Shown: piece after piece, positions 37,994 to 47,578 of the stretch
Numbering within the stretch: position 1 is the stretch's first letter
How the letters are laid out: each line of letters starts with the position of its first letter
Assembly (NCBI RefSeq): GCF_001975665.1
Contig: NZ_CP019419.1
Span: forward strand, 62,001 to 126,000
Source of the DNA: Polaribacter reichenbachii
GTDB taxonomy: Bacteria > Bacteroidota > Bacteroidia > Flavobacteriales > Flavobacteriaceae
DNA: 64,000 nucleotides
Direction of reading: 5' to 3'
Program-made: the position numbers and the translations under genes
The notes under the pieces: model-generated
What the model saw: only the letters and a program-made list of their open reading frames with translations
Told to the model about the DNA's origin: nothing
The model's database searches: none

Positions 37994-38572
37994 AAGAGTA
38001 TAAAAAAGTTTTAACAACAAATTAATTTAAGTTATTATCATCCAGAAAATAATTTCTTTTATGTAGCTTAAAAGAGAATCTATTTGCACATATTTTAATA
38101 ATAAAACATTTCAAAATTCTATTATTTAATCCTGTAGCAAAACAAAAAAAGAAAGTACTTTCTACTCTATTTTTATTGTTATTTTATGATTTTTTTTTAA
38201 AAAATACTATTACAAAATACATTTTAATAAGTATTTCTAAACTATTATTAAGATTAGTACACAAAATTTAACCTAGTCTTACTCTTTTAATAACCTCTTC
38301 TTTTAAATATAAAAAGTAGAAACACTCTTAAAAATATTCTTCTTTAATTATATTTTAAAAAAATTATTATAATTCCTCTTTAAAATTTAAATGATAAAGG
38401 TTCTATCCATTACCTAAATTTTAACCCCCTCTTTTCTACACAAAAGCAACATTTCTGCTACTAGATGTTTATTCTGTTGCACCCTTTTTTAAGTTGTAAT
38501 TCTATCTTTAAACTTTCTTTGATAAGAGATTAAATCTTTTTTTTAACTTAATAAAACAAATAATATCGCCAT
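37994..38572. other. Intergenic region of 579 bases before the MFS/sensor genes
   Basis: This is very AT-rich DNA with no gene. It contains a 14-bp palindrome (AGAAAGTACTTTCT, 38150-38163) followed by a T-rich stretch, which might end the upstream operon. The promoter of the MFS/sensor pair must lie in the second half; no clear -33/-7 pair is visible. Confidence 0.5.
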
Positions 38573-39952
38573 ATGAATAATGCAAAATTTCTATTATTAA
38601 TAACTTCTATAACTGCTTTAGGGGGCTTACTTTTTGGTTATGACACAGGTGTAATAAACGGAGCTCAGTTTTACTTAACAAAATATTTTCAATTAGATGC
38701 AGCTACAAAAGGATGGGTAGTAGGTAGTGCTCTTTTAGGATGTTTATTTGGTGCAGTTATTGCAGGACCTTTAAGTATAAAATTAGGAAGGAAAACTTCT
38801 TTAATTATTTCTGCCATTTTATTTACCATATCTGCTTGGGGTTCTGGGTTACCTAGTTTTTTAGAAGAATCTGTTGCTTTATTAGTTGTTTTTAGAATAA
38901 TTGGTGGTTTAGGTATTGGTATAGCTTCTATGAATGCACCTATGTATATTGCAGAAATTGCACCTGCCAATAAAAGAGGTAAACTTGTTACTTATTATCA
39001 ACTGGCAATTGTAATTGGTTTTTTTGCCGTTTTTTTAGTTACTTATTTTATTGGAAACAATTTAACCGAAGCTGAAAATTTAGCGTTTGGTTGGAGAAGG
39101 ATGTTTTGGTCTGAATTAATACCTAGTGGTTTATTTTTAACTGCTTTATTTCTGGTTCCTAAAAGTCCAAGATGGCTTTTACTAAAAAATAAAAATAAAG
39201 AGGCTTTAGTCGTTTTAACAAAAATACACGGTAAAGAAAATGCTAAAAAAGAAGTTGAAGAAATTAAAAATTCTTTAACTAAAGAAACTAAAAAAGGAAA
39301 AGTAAATTATTTTTCTAAAAGTATTATTACAATTATAATTATAGGCTCTGTATTTTCTCTGCTTCAACAATTTACAGGTATTAATGCTGTTTTGTATTAT
39401 GGTGCAGATATTTTTGAAAAATCTTTAGGTTTTGGTAAAGATGATATTTTAAAACAACAAGTATTATTGGCTTTTGTAAATTTAATTTTTACCTTAATAG
39501 CCATGGTAACTGTAGATAAATTTGGAAGAAAACCTTTAGTTTACATTGGTTCTGTTGGTATGCTAACAGGTTTTTTAATTTTAGGTTTTACCATTCAACA
39601 ACAATCTATTGGTATTTTATCTCTTTTAGGTGTTTTAACTTTTATTGGGTCTTTTGCGCTTTCTATGGGGCCCGTAGTTTGGGTGGTATTATCAGAAATG
39701 TTTCCTAATAAAATTAGAAGTGTAGCTATGTCTGTAGCTGTAGCTGTACAATGGGCTGGTAATTATGTGGTATCTCAATCTTTTCCTATGGTTACAGTTA
39801 GCGAATTAAACAACAATAATTTTTGGAATGGTTCTTTACCTTATTTTATTTTTTCTTTCTTTATTATAATTATAATTATATTCACTTATAAATTTATACC
39901 AGAAACTAAAGGTAAATCTCTAGAAGAAATAGAAGCTATTTGGAGTAAATAA
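38573..39952 (+). CDS. MFS sugar:proton symporter (XylE/sugar porter family)
   Basis: The 459-residue protein has 12 predicted spans. Sugar-porter signatures are present: GYDTGVINGAQ in TM1, GRK after TM2, PKSPRWLL before the central loop, QQFTGINAVLYYG (the sugar-binding Gln-Gln and Asn of XylE), and the terminal PETKGKSLEEIE. It imports a hexose or pentose with protons and gives the cell a second route besides the sodium symporter. It lies 43 bases upstream of the hybrid sensor and is probably co-transcribed with it. Confidence 0.93.
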   Translation: MNNAKFLLLITSITALGGLLFGYDTGVINGAQFYLTKYFQLDAATKGWVVGSALLGCLFGAVIAGPLSIKLGRKTSLIISAILFTISAWGSGLPSFLEESVALLVVFRIIGGLGIGIASMNAPMYIAEIAPANKRGKLVTYYQLAIVIGFFAVFLVTYFIGNNLTEAENLAFGWRRMFWSELIPSGLFLTALFLVPKSPRWLLLKNKNKEALVVLTKIHGKENAKKEVEEIKNSLTKETKKGKVNYFSKSIITIIIIGSVFSLLQQFTGINAVLYYGADIFEKSLGFGKDDILKQQVLLAFVNLIFTLIAMVTVDKFGRKPLVYIGSVGMLTGFLILGFTIQQQSIGILSLLGVLTFIGSFALSMGPVVWVVLSEMFPNKIRSVAMSVAVAVQWAGNYVVSQSFPMVTVSELNNNNFWNGSLPYFIFSFFIIIIIIFTYKFIPETKGKSLEEIEAIWSK

Positions 39953-39995
39953 TATCAATAAATCTGTATATTAAACCAACCATCAAATTTAAAAT

Positions 39996-42900
39996 ATGAA
40001 AAAAATCTATGTTTTAATAATCTTGTTTTTGAGTATAAATTTATATGCTCAAAAAACCAATAAAGAATATAGTTTTGTAAATATAAAAGAAGGTATACCT
40101 AAAGTAGCAGTTTCTTCTATAGTACAAGATCATTATGGTTTTATTTGGATTGGAACAATTGGAACAGGTTTGTATAAATTTGATGGCATTGATTACACTG
40201 CTTATAAATTTAATTTCGAAAACACTAACTCTTTAAGCAGCAATCTTGTACAATGTAGCTTTATAGACAGTAAAAACAGACTTTGGTGTGGTACAGAAAA
40301 CGGATTAAATCTTTACATTAGAGATTTAGATCAGTTTAAAAGAATACAAATAAACAAAAACAGCACGCTTAAAGAAAATGTAACTGCTATAGAAGAAGAT
40401 TCTTCTGGAAATTTATTAATTGGCACAGATAACAAAGGACTTTACAAACTTAATATCAACAGTTTAGAAACCACTAGAATTTTAGACAATAATTCTACAG
40501 ATTTAACCATAAATAGTATAAAACACACTAAACAAGGCAAAACTTTTGTAGGTACAAATCTTGGTTTAAAAGAAATAGATTTTATACATAACAAACTTAT
40601 ACACACCAGAATTTTTGCAGATGACAAAAAATCTATTGATGCTGCAATCGAAGATCTTTACCTAGACAATAATAATAATTTATGGATTGGCTTTCAAAGA
40701 GAAAAAGGCGTTTATAAATGCGAACTTACTGATGATAGAAATAACAACATCATTAATCTAAAAAAATTAGATTTTTCTAGAAAAAAGATTTTAAAAATCA
40801 TGCAATTATCAAACAATACAATGATGATTGGTACAGAAAACGATGGTCTTTTTCATTTGGATGAAAATGATGAAATTATAAAAAATTATCTCTACAATAA
40901 ATCTGAAGAAAACAGCATACTACACAACTCTATTTGGGAACTTTTTATTGATAAAAATGATAGAATATGGTTAGGCTATTTTAATAGTGGTATTGCTGTT
41001 AGCGATCACCTTTTTAATAAATTTAATAATATTAAAAGTTTACCAAATAAAACCAACTCATTAAATACAGCTTCTGTAACTAGTATTGTAAAAGATAAAT
41101 CAGATAGATTATGGATTTCTACAGATGGTGGTGGTATAGATGTTTACAATTTAAAAACATCAAAAATAACGCATATAAATACAAAAAGTAACAAAGTATA
41201 TTCGGGTTTAAACTCAGACTATATTGTAAGTTTATTTTTAGATTCTAAAAATAATTTATGGGCTGGTAGTTGGGATAATGGTATTTTTCTACTAAAAAAC
41301 GGAACAAAAAAATTTCTTAATTTTAATAAAAAAAACAAACCCGATATTTTTTCATCAAACACCATTCGAAGTTTTTCTGAAGATTCTAAAGGAATTATCT
41401 GGATTGCTACTTTTTTTGAAGGGTTACATTCTTACAACCCTAAAACCAATGAGTTTAAAAAACACAAGTCTAAAGAATTTTTAGAAGAAAAATCTTTAAG
41501 CAATAAATTAATGACTGTTTTTGTAGATTCTGAAGATATTATTTGGGTTGGTACTGCAGACGGATTATTTAACGTAAAACAGTTAGAAGATAATACGTTT
41601 AAAGTGTTTTCTTTAGGTGAAAGAATGCAAAAAGAATTGGGCAACTCTACAGATGCTAGCCATATTTTATATATCTACGAATCTTCTAAAAAAGATATTT
41701 GGATTGGTACCAGAGGCTCAGGACTTTGTAAATACAACAAAACTAACGACACGTATACATGGTATAACAAATCTAAAGGTTTAAAAGAAGGAAATGTTGC
41801 TGGTATTATAGAAGATAACGATAAAAATATTTGGATTAGTGGTAATTCTGGTTTAACAAAAATGAATGTAAACAATCTAGAATTTACCAATTATACATCT
41901 CATGATGGCCTTTTATCTAACGATTTTAATTTTGGAGCAGTTTTAAAAGATGAAAAAGGAATTTTATATTTTGGTAATTTTAAAGGCTTAGATTATTTTA
42001 ATCCAAAAGAAATAAAAACAAACGCTAATATACCTTCTTTACATTTAACTGGTTTTAAACTTTTTAATGAAAAAGTAATACCACAAACAAAAAAATCTCC
42101 GTTAAAAAAAGTTATTTCAGAAACTAAAAGTATTAATTTATCTCATACACAATCTGTATTTACAATAGAATATACAGGGTTAAATTATACAAGACCAGAA
42201 AAAAACAACTATGCATATTATTTAGAAGGATATGAAACGTCTTGGAATTACGTTGGCAGAAAAAGAAGCGCTACTTACACCAACTTAGATCAAGGTAATT
42301 ATACTTTTAAACTAAAAGCAGCTAACAATGATGGAGTATGGAACGAAACTCCATTAGAACTTAAAATCACCATTTTACCTCCATGGTGGAAAAGTAACTT
42401 TGCCTTACTTGCTTATGCTTTAGTTTTAATTTTGTTTGTGTATTTTTTAAATATTTTAATTCAAAAGCGTGTAAAAGAAAAAGAATTACTTAAAAACGAA
42501 CGTTTACAACAAACTCAAAATGATGAGCTAAATAAAAATAAACTTCAGTTTTTCACTAATATTTCTCATGAATTTAGAACACCTTTAACATTAATTCTAA
42601 ACCCTATAAAAGACCTCATAAACAACAAAGAATTAAACTTACCAGAAAGTGTAAAAAAGAAGCATGCAATTATTTATAAAAATACAGACCGACTTTATCG
42701 ATTAATTAATGAACTAATGGACATTAGAAAACTAGAACATAACAAAATGAAAGTTAGGGCTAGTAAAATTAATCTAATAGAATTTACAAAAGATTTAGCC
42801 AGCTATTTTCAAGAAGAATCAATTAAAAAAAATATCCTATTAAGTGTCGATTCTGATGTGCCAGATTTAAAGGTATGGGCTGATAAAAAAATGCTAGAGA

Positions 42901-44150
42901 AAATCATTTTTAACCTGCTGTCTAATGCAATAAAAGCAACACCAAATGGAGGTGCAATAAACATAGAATTATTATCTGATGATAACCTCTACAACTTACC
43001 ATTAATAAATGATAAGAAACCTGTTAAAGCAATACAAATAATTATTTCTGATAGTGGTTCTGGATTAAATGAAAACGAAGTAGAAAAAATATTCGACCGT
43101 TTTTATCAAGTAGAAAATCAAAACAAAACCTATATTGGGGGCACAGGTATTGGTTTAGAAGTGGTTAAAAACTTTGTGCATTTACATAAAGGAACTATTA
43201 AAGTACAAAGCAAACCAAATTTAGGTACTACATTCAAAATTCTATTACCTGTTGGCAATGAACATTACAACGAAAATCAGATAGTTTTAGAAGAAAAAGA
43301 AGAAGAGTTCTTAAAAGAAGAATTTTTACTTTTTAAACCCGAAAACACTAACGATTTACCAAATAAAACTAAAGAATTAAATAAAACAAAAACCATTTTA
43401 ATAATAGAAGATAACGTAGAACTTTTAGATTATTTAAAACTAGAACTAAGTTCTGAGTACAAAGTTTTTGCTACAAGTAGTGGTGCAAATGGGTTTAAAA
43501 TTGCTAAAGAAACATTGCCCGATGTTATTATTACAGATGTAGTAATGCCAGAAATGGATGGTTTTCAGTTCTGTAACTTAATTAAAACAGATGCATCTAC
43601 AAGCCACATACCAGTTCTTATGCTAACAGCAAGAACAACAATAGAAAACAGAATTGAAGGTATAGAAAATGGTGCAGATGCATATATGGTAAAACCTTTT
43701 GATTTAAAATTATTAAAACTACGTTTATCGCAATTAATAATCAGTAGGCAATTAATTTTCGATAAATTTTTTGGTGCTATTAGTGGCGCAGAAGAAAAAA
43801 TAAACTCTAATTCTATTGATAAAGAATTTATTCAAAAATTATTAGATTATATTAATGATAACATTTCTGACTCTAATTTAAGTGTAGAAGAATTGGCTTC
43901 TCAATTAAATTTAAGTAGAAGTCAATTGTATAGAAAAATTAAAGCATTAACTGGGCAAACTGTTAATGAGTTTATCAGAAAAATTAGATTGGAAAGAGCA
44001 AAGCAAATTTTAGATGCTGGTAATGCAAACATCAGTGAAGCTTGTTTTAGTGTAGGTTTTTCTTCTCCATCCTATTTTTCAAAATGTTTTAAAGCTCATT
44101 TTGGCATCTTACCTTCTGAAATAGAAACTACTAAAATATCTAAAAATTAA
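39996..44150 (+). CDS. Hybrid two-component system sensor/regulator (HTCS)
   Basis: The 1384-residue protein joins all parts of a two-component system. It has a signal peptide, a periplasmic double beta-propeller of two-component-propeller repeats (about 25-670; repeated IWIGT, LWIG), and a Y_Y_Y domain (about 715-790). A membrane span follows (about 796-825), then HisKA with His858 (FFTNISHEFRTPLTLI), HATPase (NAIKATPNGG, GGTGIGL), a receiver with Asp1181 (IITDVVMPEMDG) and a C-terminal AraC helix-turn-helix (about 1280-1378). HTCS proteins bind an oligosaccharide in the periplasm and activate the PUL. It lies just upstream of the second SusCD pair. Confidence 0.96.
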   Translation: MKKIYVLIILFLSINLYAQKTNKEYSFVNIKEGIPKVAVSSIVQDHYGFIWIGTIGTGLYKFDGIDYTAYKFNFENTNSLSSNLVQCSFIDSKNRLWCGTENGLNLYIRDLDQFKRIQINKNSTLKENVTAIEEDSSGNLLIGTDNKGLYKLNINSLETTRILDNNSTDLTINSIKHTKQGKTFVGTNLGLKEIDFIHNKLIHTRIFADDKKSIDAAIEDLYLDNNNNLWIGFQREKGVYKCELTDDRNNNIINLKKLDFSRKKILKIMQLSNNTMMIGTENDGLFHLDENDEIIKNYLYNKSEENSILHNSIWELFIDKNDRIWLGYFNSGIAVSDHLFNKFNNIKSLPNKTNSLNTASVTSIVKDKSDRLWISTDGGGIDVYNLKTSKITHINTKSNKVYSGLNSDYIVSLFLDSKNNLWAGSWDNGIFLLKNGTKKFLNFNKKNKPDIFSSNTIRSFSEDSKGIIWIATFFEGLHSYNPKTNEFKKHKSKEFLEEKSLSNKLMTVFVDSEDIIWVGTADGLFNVKQLEDNTFKVFSLGERMQKELGNSTDASHILYIYESSKKDIWIGTRGSGLCKYNKTNDTYTWYNKSKGLKEGNVAGIIEDNDKNIWISGNSGLTKMNVNNLEFTNYTSHDGLLSNDFNFGAVLKDEKGILYFGNFKGLDYFNPKEIKTNANIPSLHLTGFKLFNEKVIPQTKKSPLKKVISETKSINLSHTQSVFTIEYTGLNYTRPEKNNYAYYLEGYETSWNYVGRKRSATYTNLDQGNYTFKLKAANNDGVWNETPLELKITILPPWWKSNFALLAYALVLILFVYFLNILIQKRVKEKELLKNERLQQTQNDELNKNKLQFFTNISHEFRTPLTLILNPIKDLINNKELNLPESVKKKHAIIYKNTDRLYRLINELMDIRKLEHNKMKVRASKINLIEFTKDLASYFQEESIKKNILLSVDSDVPDLKVWADKKMLEKIIFNLLSNAIKATPNGGAINIELLSDDNLYNLPLINDKKPVKAIQIIISDSGSGLNENEVEKIFDRFYQVENQNKTYIGGTGIGLEVVKNFVHLHKGTIKVQSKPNLGTTFKILLPVGNEHYNENQIVLEEKEEEFLKEEFLLFKPENTNDLPNKTKELNKTKTILIIEDNVELLDYLKLELSSEYKVFATSSGANGFKIAKETLPDVIITDVVMPEMDGFQFCNLIKTDASTSHIPVLMLTARTTIENRIEGIENGADAYMVKPFDLKLLKLRLSQLIISRQLIFDKFFGAISGAEEKINSNSIDKEFIQKLLDYINDNISDSNLSVEELASQLNLSRSQLYRKIKALTGQTVNEFIRKIRLERAKQILDAGNANISEACFSVGFSSPSYFSKCFKAHFGILPSEIETTKISKN

Positions 44151-44530
44151 TATCAAAACACAAATAAATCAATTACACTTAATTACTAAATTTTAAAAAT
44201 ACACTATCTATTAAATACCAAACTAATTACAACTATAAAACAATTGTTGCGTCAAATGAATTAAATGTAGCATTACTGTTAATTAAAGGTTAAATAGCAA
44301 CAATAGTTTTAAATTCTGTTTTTTCTGTGTTAAAAAAAACAACATACTTCAATTACATTTGAAAGAAGTATAACAACACATATGAAACAAAACGACTCAA
44401 TTAAAAATCTTACAAAAATTTAGTAAAAATGATAATTTATTAACATTAATACTAATTAAAAATTAATAGAAGTCTTAAGCTATGTTCGTTGTTAATCTAA
44501 AAATATTTAATTAACCAATTAATATGAAAG
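44151..44530. promoter_or_regulatory. Promoter region of the second SusCD operon
   Basis: These 380 bases contain the inverted repeat ATACTTC/GAAGTAT (44344-44371). Between its arms lies TACATTTG (44354-44361), a full match to the Bacteroidota -7 motif TAnnTTTG. A long leader of about 160 bases to susC would result. The HTCS encoded upstream is the likely activator. Confidence 0.45.
44344..44371. promoter_or_regulatory. Inverted repeat enclosing a candidate -7 element
   Basis: The 7-base arms ATACTTC (44344-44350) and GAAGTAT (44365-44371) are perfect complements, spaced by 14 bases that include TACATTTG. A protein bound here would cover the -7 element. Confidence 0.4.
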
Positions 44531-47500
44531 ATGATAAAATTTAAAGTCACGATTATTGCATGCTTAATATTATGTATGCAAAATGTTTTTTCACAAAACA
44601 AAACAATTACAGGTCAAGTAAAAGATACTTCTGGTAATCTTTTGCCTGGGGTATCTGTTCTAATTAAAGGAACTCAAAAAGGAACAAATACAGATTTTGA
44701 TGGTAACTACTCATTAGACAATGTATCACCTAAAGATGAGTTAGTTTTTACTTTTATAGGAATGAATGCTATTACAATTCTTGTAGGTAACCAAACCAAA
44801 ATTGATGTAGTCTTACAAGAAAATTTAGAATCTTTAAATGAAATTGTAGTGGTTGGTTATGGTAGCAAGAAAAAAAGCTTAGTAACAGGTGCTATTTCTA
44901 GTATCGACTCAAAACAAATTAAAAGCTCATCTAATCAAAGAGTAGAAGCTGTTTTACAAGGTAGAACTTCTGGTGTTACTGTATCTTCATCTTCAGGTTC
45001 TCCTGGCTCTGGTGCTAAAATAAGAATTCGTGGAGCAGGTTCTAGTGGTAACTCAGAACCTCTTTTTATTGTTGATGGTATGAAAGCATCATCTATTGCA
45101 GACATTGCTCCTGCAGATATAGCAAACATCGAAATTTTAAAAGATGCCGCTTCTGCTGCAATTTACGGTACAGAAGGTGCTAATGGTGTAGTTATTATTA
45201 CAACTAAAAGAGGTAAAAAAGGCGGATTAAAAGTTTCTTATAACAGCCAATTAGGTATACAAACGTTAAAAACAAATATGGAGTTAATGAATGCTTCGCA
45301 ATTTGTACAATACATGAACGAGGCTGGTATAACAAGTGTGGTAGATAATGGTTATGACACAAACTGGATAGACGAAACTTTTTCTACAGCTTTAATGCAT
45401 AGAAATGACATTAACTTATCTGGTGCAACAGATAAATTTTCTTACTACACCTCTGCCTCTCATTTAGACCAAGATGGTATAATAACAGGGAACAATGATT
45501 CGTTTAAAAGAACTACAATTAGAATAAATTTAAAAGCAGACATTACAAAGTGGTTAGAGTTTGGTGTAAATTCTACATATTCTTCTTCAGACAAAAGTGG
45601 TATACCAGAAAATAGCGATACAAGAGGTGTAATACAAAATGCCTTAATCTTAGACCCTTTAACACCTGTAACTTATGCAAATGGTCAGGTTCCTCAATTT
45701 GTTATCGATAATGCAAATAATAATGATGTACCTTTACTAACAGATAATAATGGTAATGTTTACGGTTATCCAAGTTACTCTACAGGAGAAGTAATTAACC
45801 CTGTAGCTTATGCAAATGTTATCAATAAAACAACTGTAGATTCTTATCAATGGTTAACATCAACTTATTTAAAATTTAAGCCTTTTGATGGTTTTTCATT
45901 TACTTCTAGATTTGGTTATGATGAAAATCAATGGGATACAAAAAATACAATTAATCCTTATTATGTTACTTCAGAAGCAGCAAACACTGCCTATACAGGT
46001 TCTCAAAATATTGTAGAATCTAAAAGATGGTTGTGGGAAAATTTTGCTTCTTACGAAAAAGAAATTGGCAATCATTCTTTTAAATTATTGGCAGGTTATT
46101 CTGCAGAAAACACAAGAGTAAAAACCATAATCTCTAGAAGCGGATCTACATCTATTGCAAACTTTACTGGTTTCGATTTCGATTTACCAGATTTTAACAC
46201 ACAAATTAATTTAGTAGACCCATCACCAGACAATATGGTTTCTATGTTTGGTAGATTTTCTTATGATTATGCTGGTAAATATCTGTTCGAAGCTTCTTTA
46301 AGAAGAGATAAATCAGATAAATTTCCAACAGCAAATAAAGCAGGTACGTTTCCAGCATTTTCTACAGGTTGGGTAGTTTCTAAAGAAGGTTTTTGGAAAG
46401 AAGATTCTAAATTAGATTACCTTAAGTTAAGAGCCAGTTGGGGGCAAAATGGAAGCAGAAGTAACTTAAGTGGTAATTCTGATAAAACCTATATTACCTC
46501 AATTATTAACGGACAAACTATCGATTATTTAGGTAGTACAGGTGCACAAATTACAGGATACTCTAACCTTAACTTAGTTTGGGAAACCTCAGAACAACTA
46601 GATTTAGGGATAGATTTAAGAGCATTCGATAGTAGATTAAGTTTTTCTATAGATTATTATAAAAAAACAACTAGAGATGCTATTGTAAGCGATGGTAGTT
46701 TAATTACACCTGGTTCTGCTGGTTTTGTTTCTAACGAATTTAATGCTGGTACAATAGAAAATAAAGGTTTCGAATTTGAATTAGGCTATGGAGACACAAC
46801 AGAAAACGGTCTTAGATATAATATTAATGCAAATCTATCTACTTTACAAAATAAAGTAACAGAAATTCTTTTTGTTCCAGAAGGTACTTCTCTTACAGGA
46901 GCAGGTGCTCCTCAAAACGCAGACGGAATAACAAGATTTACAGAAGGGCAACCTTCATGGTACTTTTATGGTTACCAAACCAATGGAATTGATCCTGCAA
47001 CTGGCGAGGTAATAATAGTAGATACAGATGGTGTTAATGGTATTACTAATGCCGATAAAACAAATATTGGCTCACCACATCCAGATGTTTTATTTGGGGG
47101 TAATATTAGCTTGGGTTACAAAGATTTCGATTTTAATTTGCAATTTCAAGGTACAATTGGTAATGATATTATTTCTACTTATCATCAACCTTCTAGAGCT
47201 ATTACAAACAAACCTTTACATTACTTTACAGAAAGATGGCAAAATCCAGGTGATGTAGCTACATATCCAGGTGCAGGTAGTGTTATTGGCTCTTATCAAA
47301 CAGATTTAATGGTAGAAGATGGTTCTTTTATGAGAATTAAACAAATTCAATTTGGCTACACATTACCAGAGCATATTGTAAAAAGAATTCGTGCTAAAAA
47401 TTTAAGAATATATGTTTCTTTAGATGACTATTTTACTTTTACAAAATACAAAGGTTTAGATCCTGAAGTTGGTAATTTTAACTTTAACAGTATAGGAGTT

Positions 47501-47560
47501 GATAGAGGTTTTTTCCCTACAGCAGCAAAAGCAATATTCGGATTATCACTAGACTTTTAA
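44531..47560 (+). CDS. SusC-type TonB-dependent transporter (second pair)
   Basis: The 1009-residue protein has a signal peptide (ending VFSQ), a carboxypeptidase-regulatory-like domain (about 24-105), the VVVGYGSKKKS box, a plug (IRIRGAGSSGNSEPLFIVDG) and a barrel ending IFGLSLDF. It has no STN domain. It differs clearly from the first beta-glucan SusC, so the two pairs may take up different glucan fragments. An out-of-frame ATG lies 7 bases upstream of the chosen start. It follows the HTCS and precedes its SusD by 18 bases. Confidence 0.95.
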   Translation: MIKFKVTIIACLILCMQNVFSQNKTITGQVKDTSGNLLPGVSVLIKGTQKGTNTDFDGNYSLDNVSPKDELVFTFIGMNAITILVGNQTKIDVVLQENLESLNEIVVVGYGSKKKSLVTGAISSIDSKQIKSSSNQRVEAVLQGRTSGVTVSSSSGSPGSGAKIRIRGAGSSGNSEPLFIVDGMKASSIADIAPADIANIEILKDAASAAIYGTEGANGVVIITTKRGKKGGLKVSYNSQLGIQTLKTNMELMNASQFVQYMNEAGITSVVDNGYDTNWIDETFSTALMHRNDINLSGATDKFSYYTSASHLDQDGIITGNNDSFKRTTIRINLKADITKWLEFGVNSTYSSSDKSGIPENSDTRGVIQNALILDPLTPVTYANGQVPQFVIDNANNNDVPLLTDNNGNVYGYPSYSTGEVINPVAYANVINKTTVDSYQWLTSTYLKFKPFDGFSFTSRFGYDENQWDTKNTINPYYVTSEAANTAYTGSQNIVESKRWLWENFASYEKEIGNHSFKLLAGYSAENTRVKTIISRSGSTSIANFTGFDFDLPDFNTQINLVDPSPDNMVSMFGRFSYDYAGKYLFEASLRRDKSDKFPTANKAGTFPAFSTGWVVSKEGFWKEDSKLDYLKLRASWGQNGSRSNLSGNSDKTYITSIINGQTIDYLGSTGAQITGYSNLNLVWETSEQLDLGIDLRAFDSRLSFSIDYYKKTTRDAIVSDGSLITPGSAGFVSNEFNAGTIENKGFEFELGYGDTTENGLRYNINANLSTLQNKVTEILFVPEGTSLTGAGAPQNADGITRFTEGQPSWYFYGYQTNGIDPATGEVIIVDTDGVNGITNADKTNIGSPHPDVLFGGNISLGYKDFDFNLQFQGTIGNDIISTYHQPSRAITNKPLHYFTERWQNPGDVATYPGAGSVIGSYQTDLMVEDGSFMRIKQIQFGYTLPEHIVKRIRAKNLRIYVSLDDYFTFTKYKGLDPEVGNFNFNSIGVDRGFFPTAAKAIFGLSLDF

Positions 47561-47578
47561 TAAAAAATACAACATATT

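Noticed and set aside
38150..38163. 14-bp palindrome AGAAAGTACTTTCT as an operator
   Set aside because: It lies over 400 bases from the next start, has no promoter motif beside it, and short AT-rich palindromes are common in this DNA; kept only as a note on the intergenic region.
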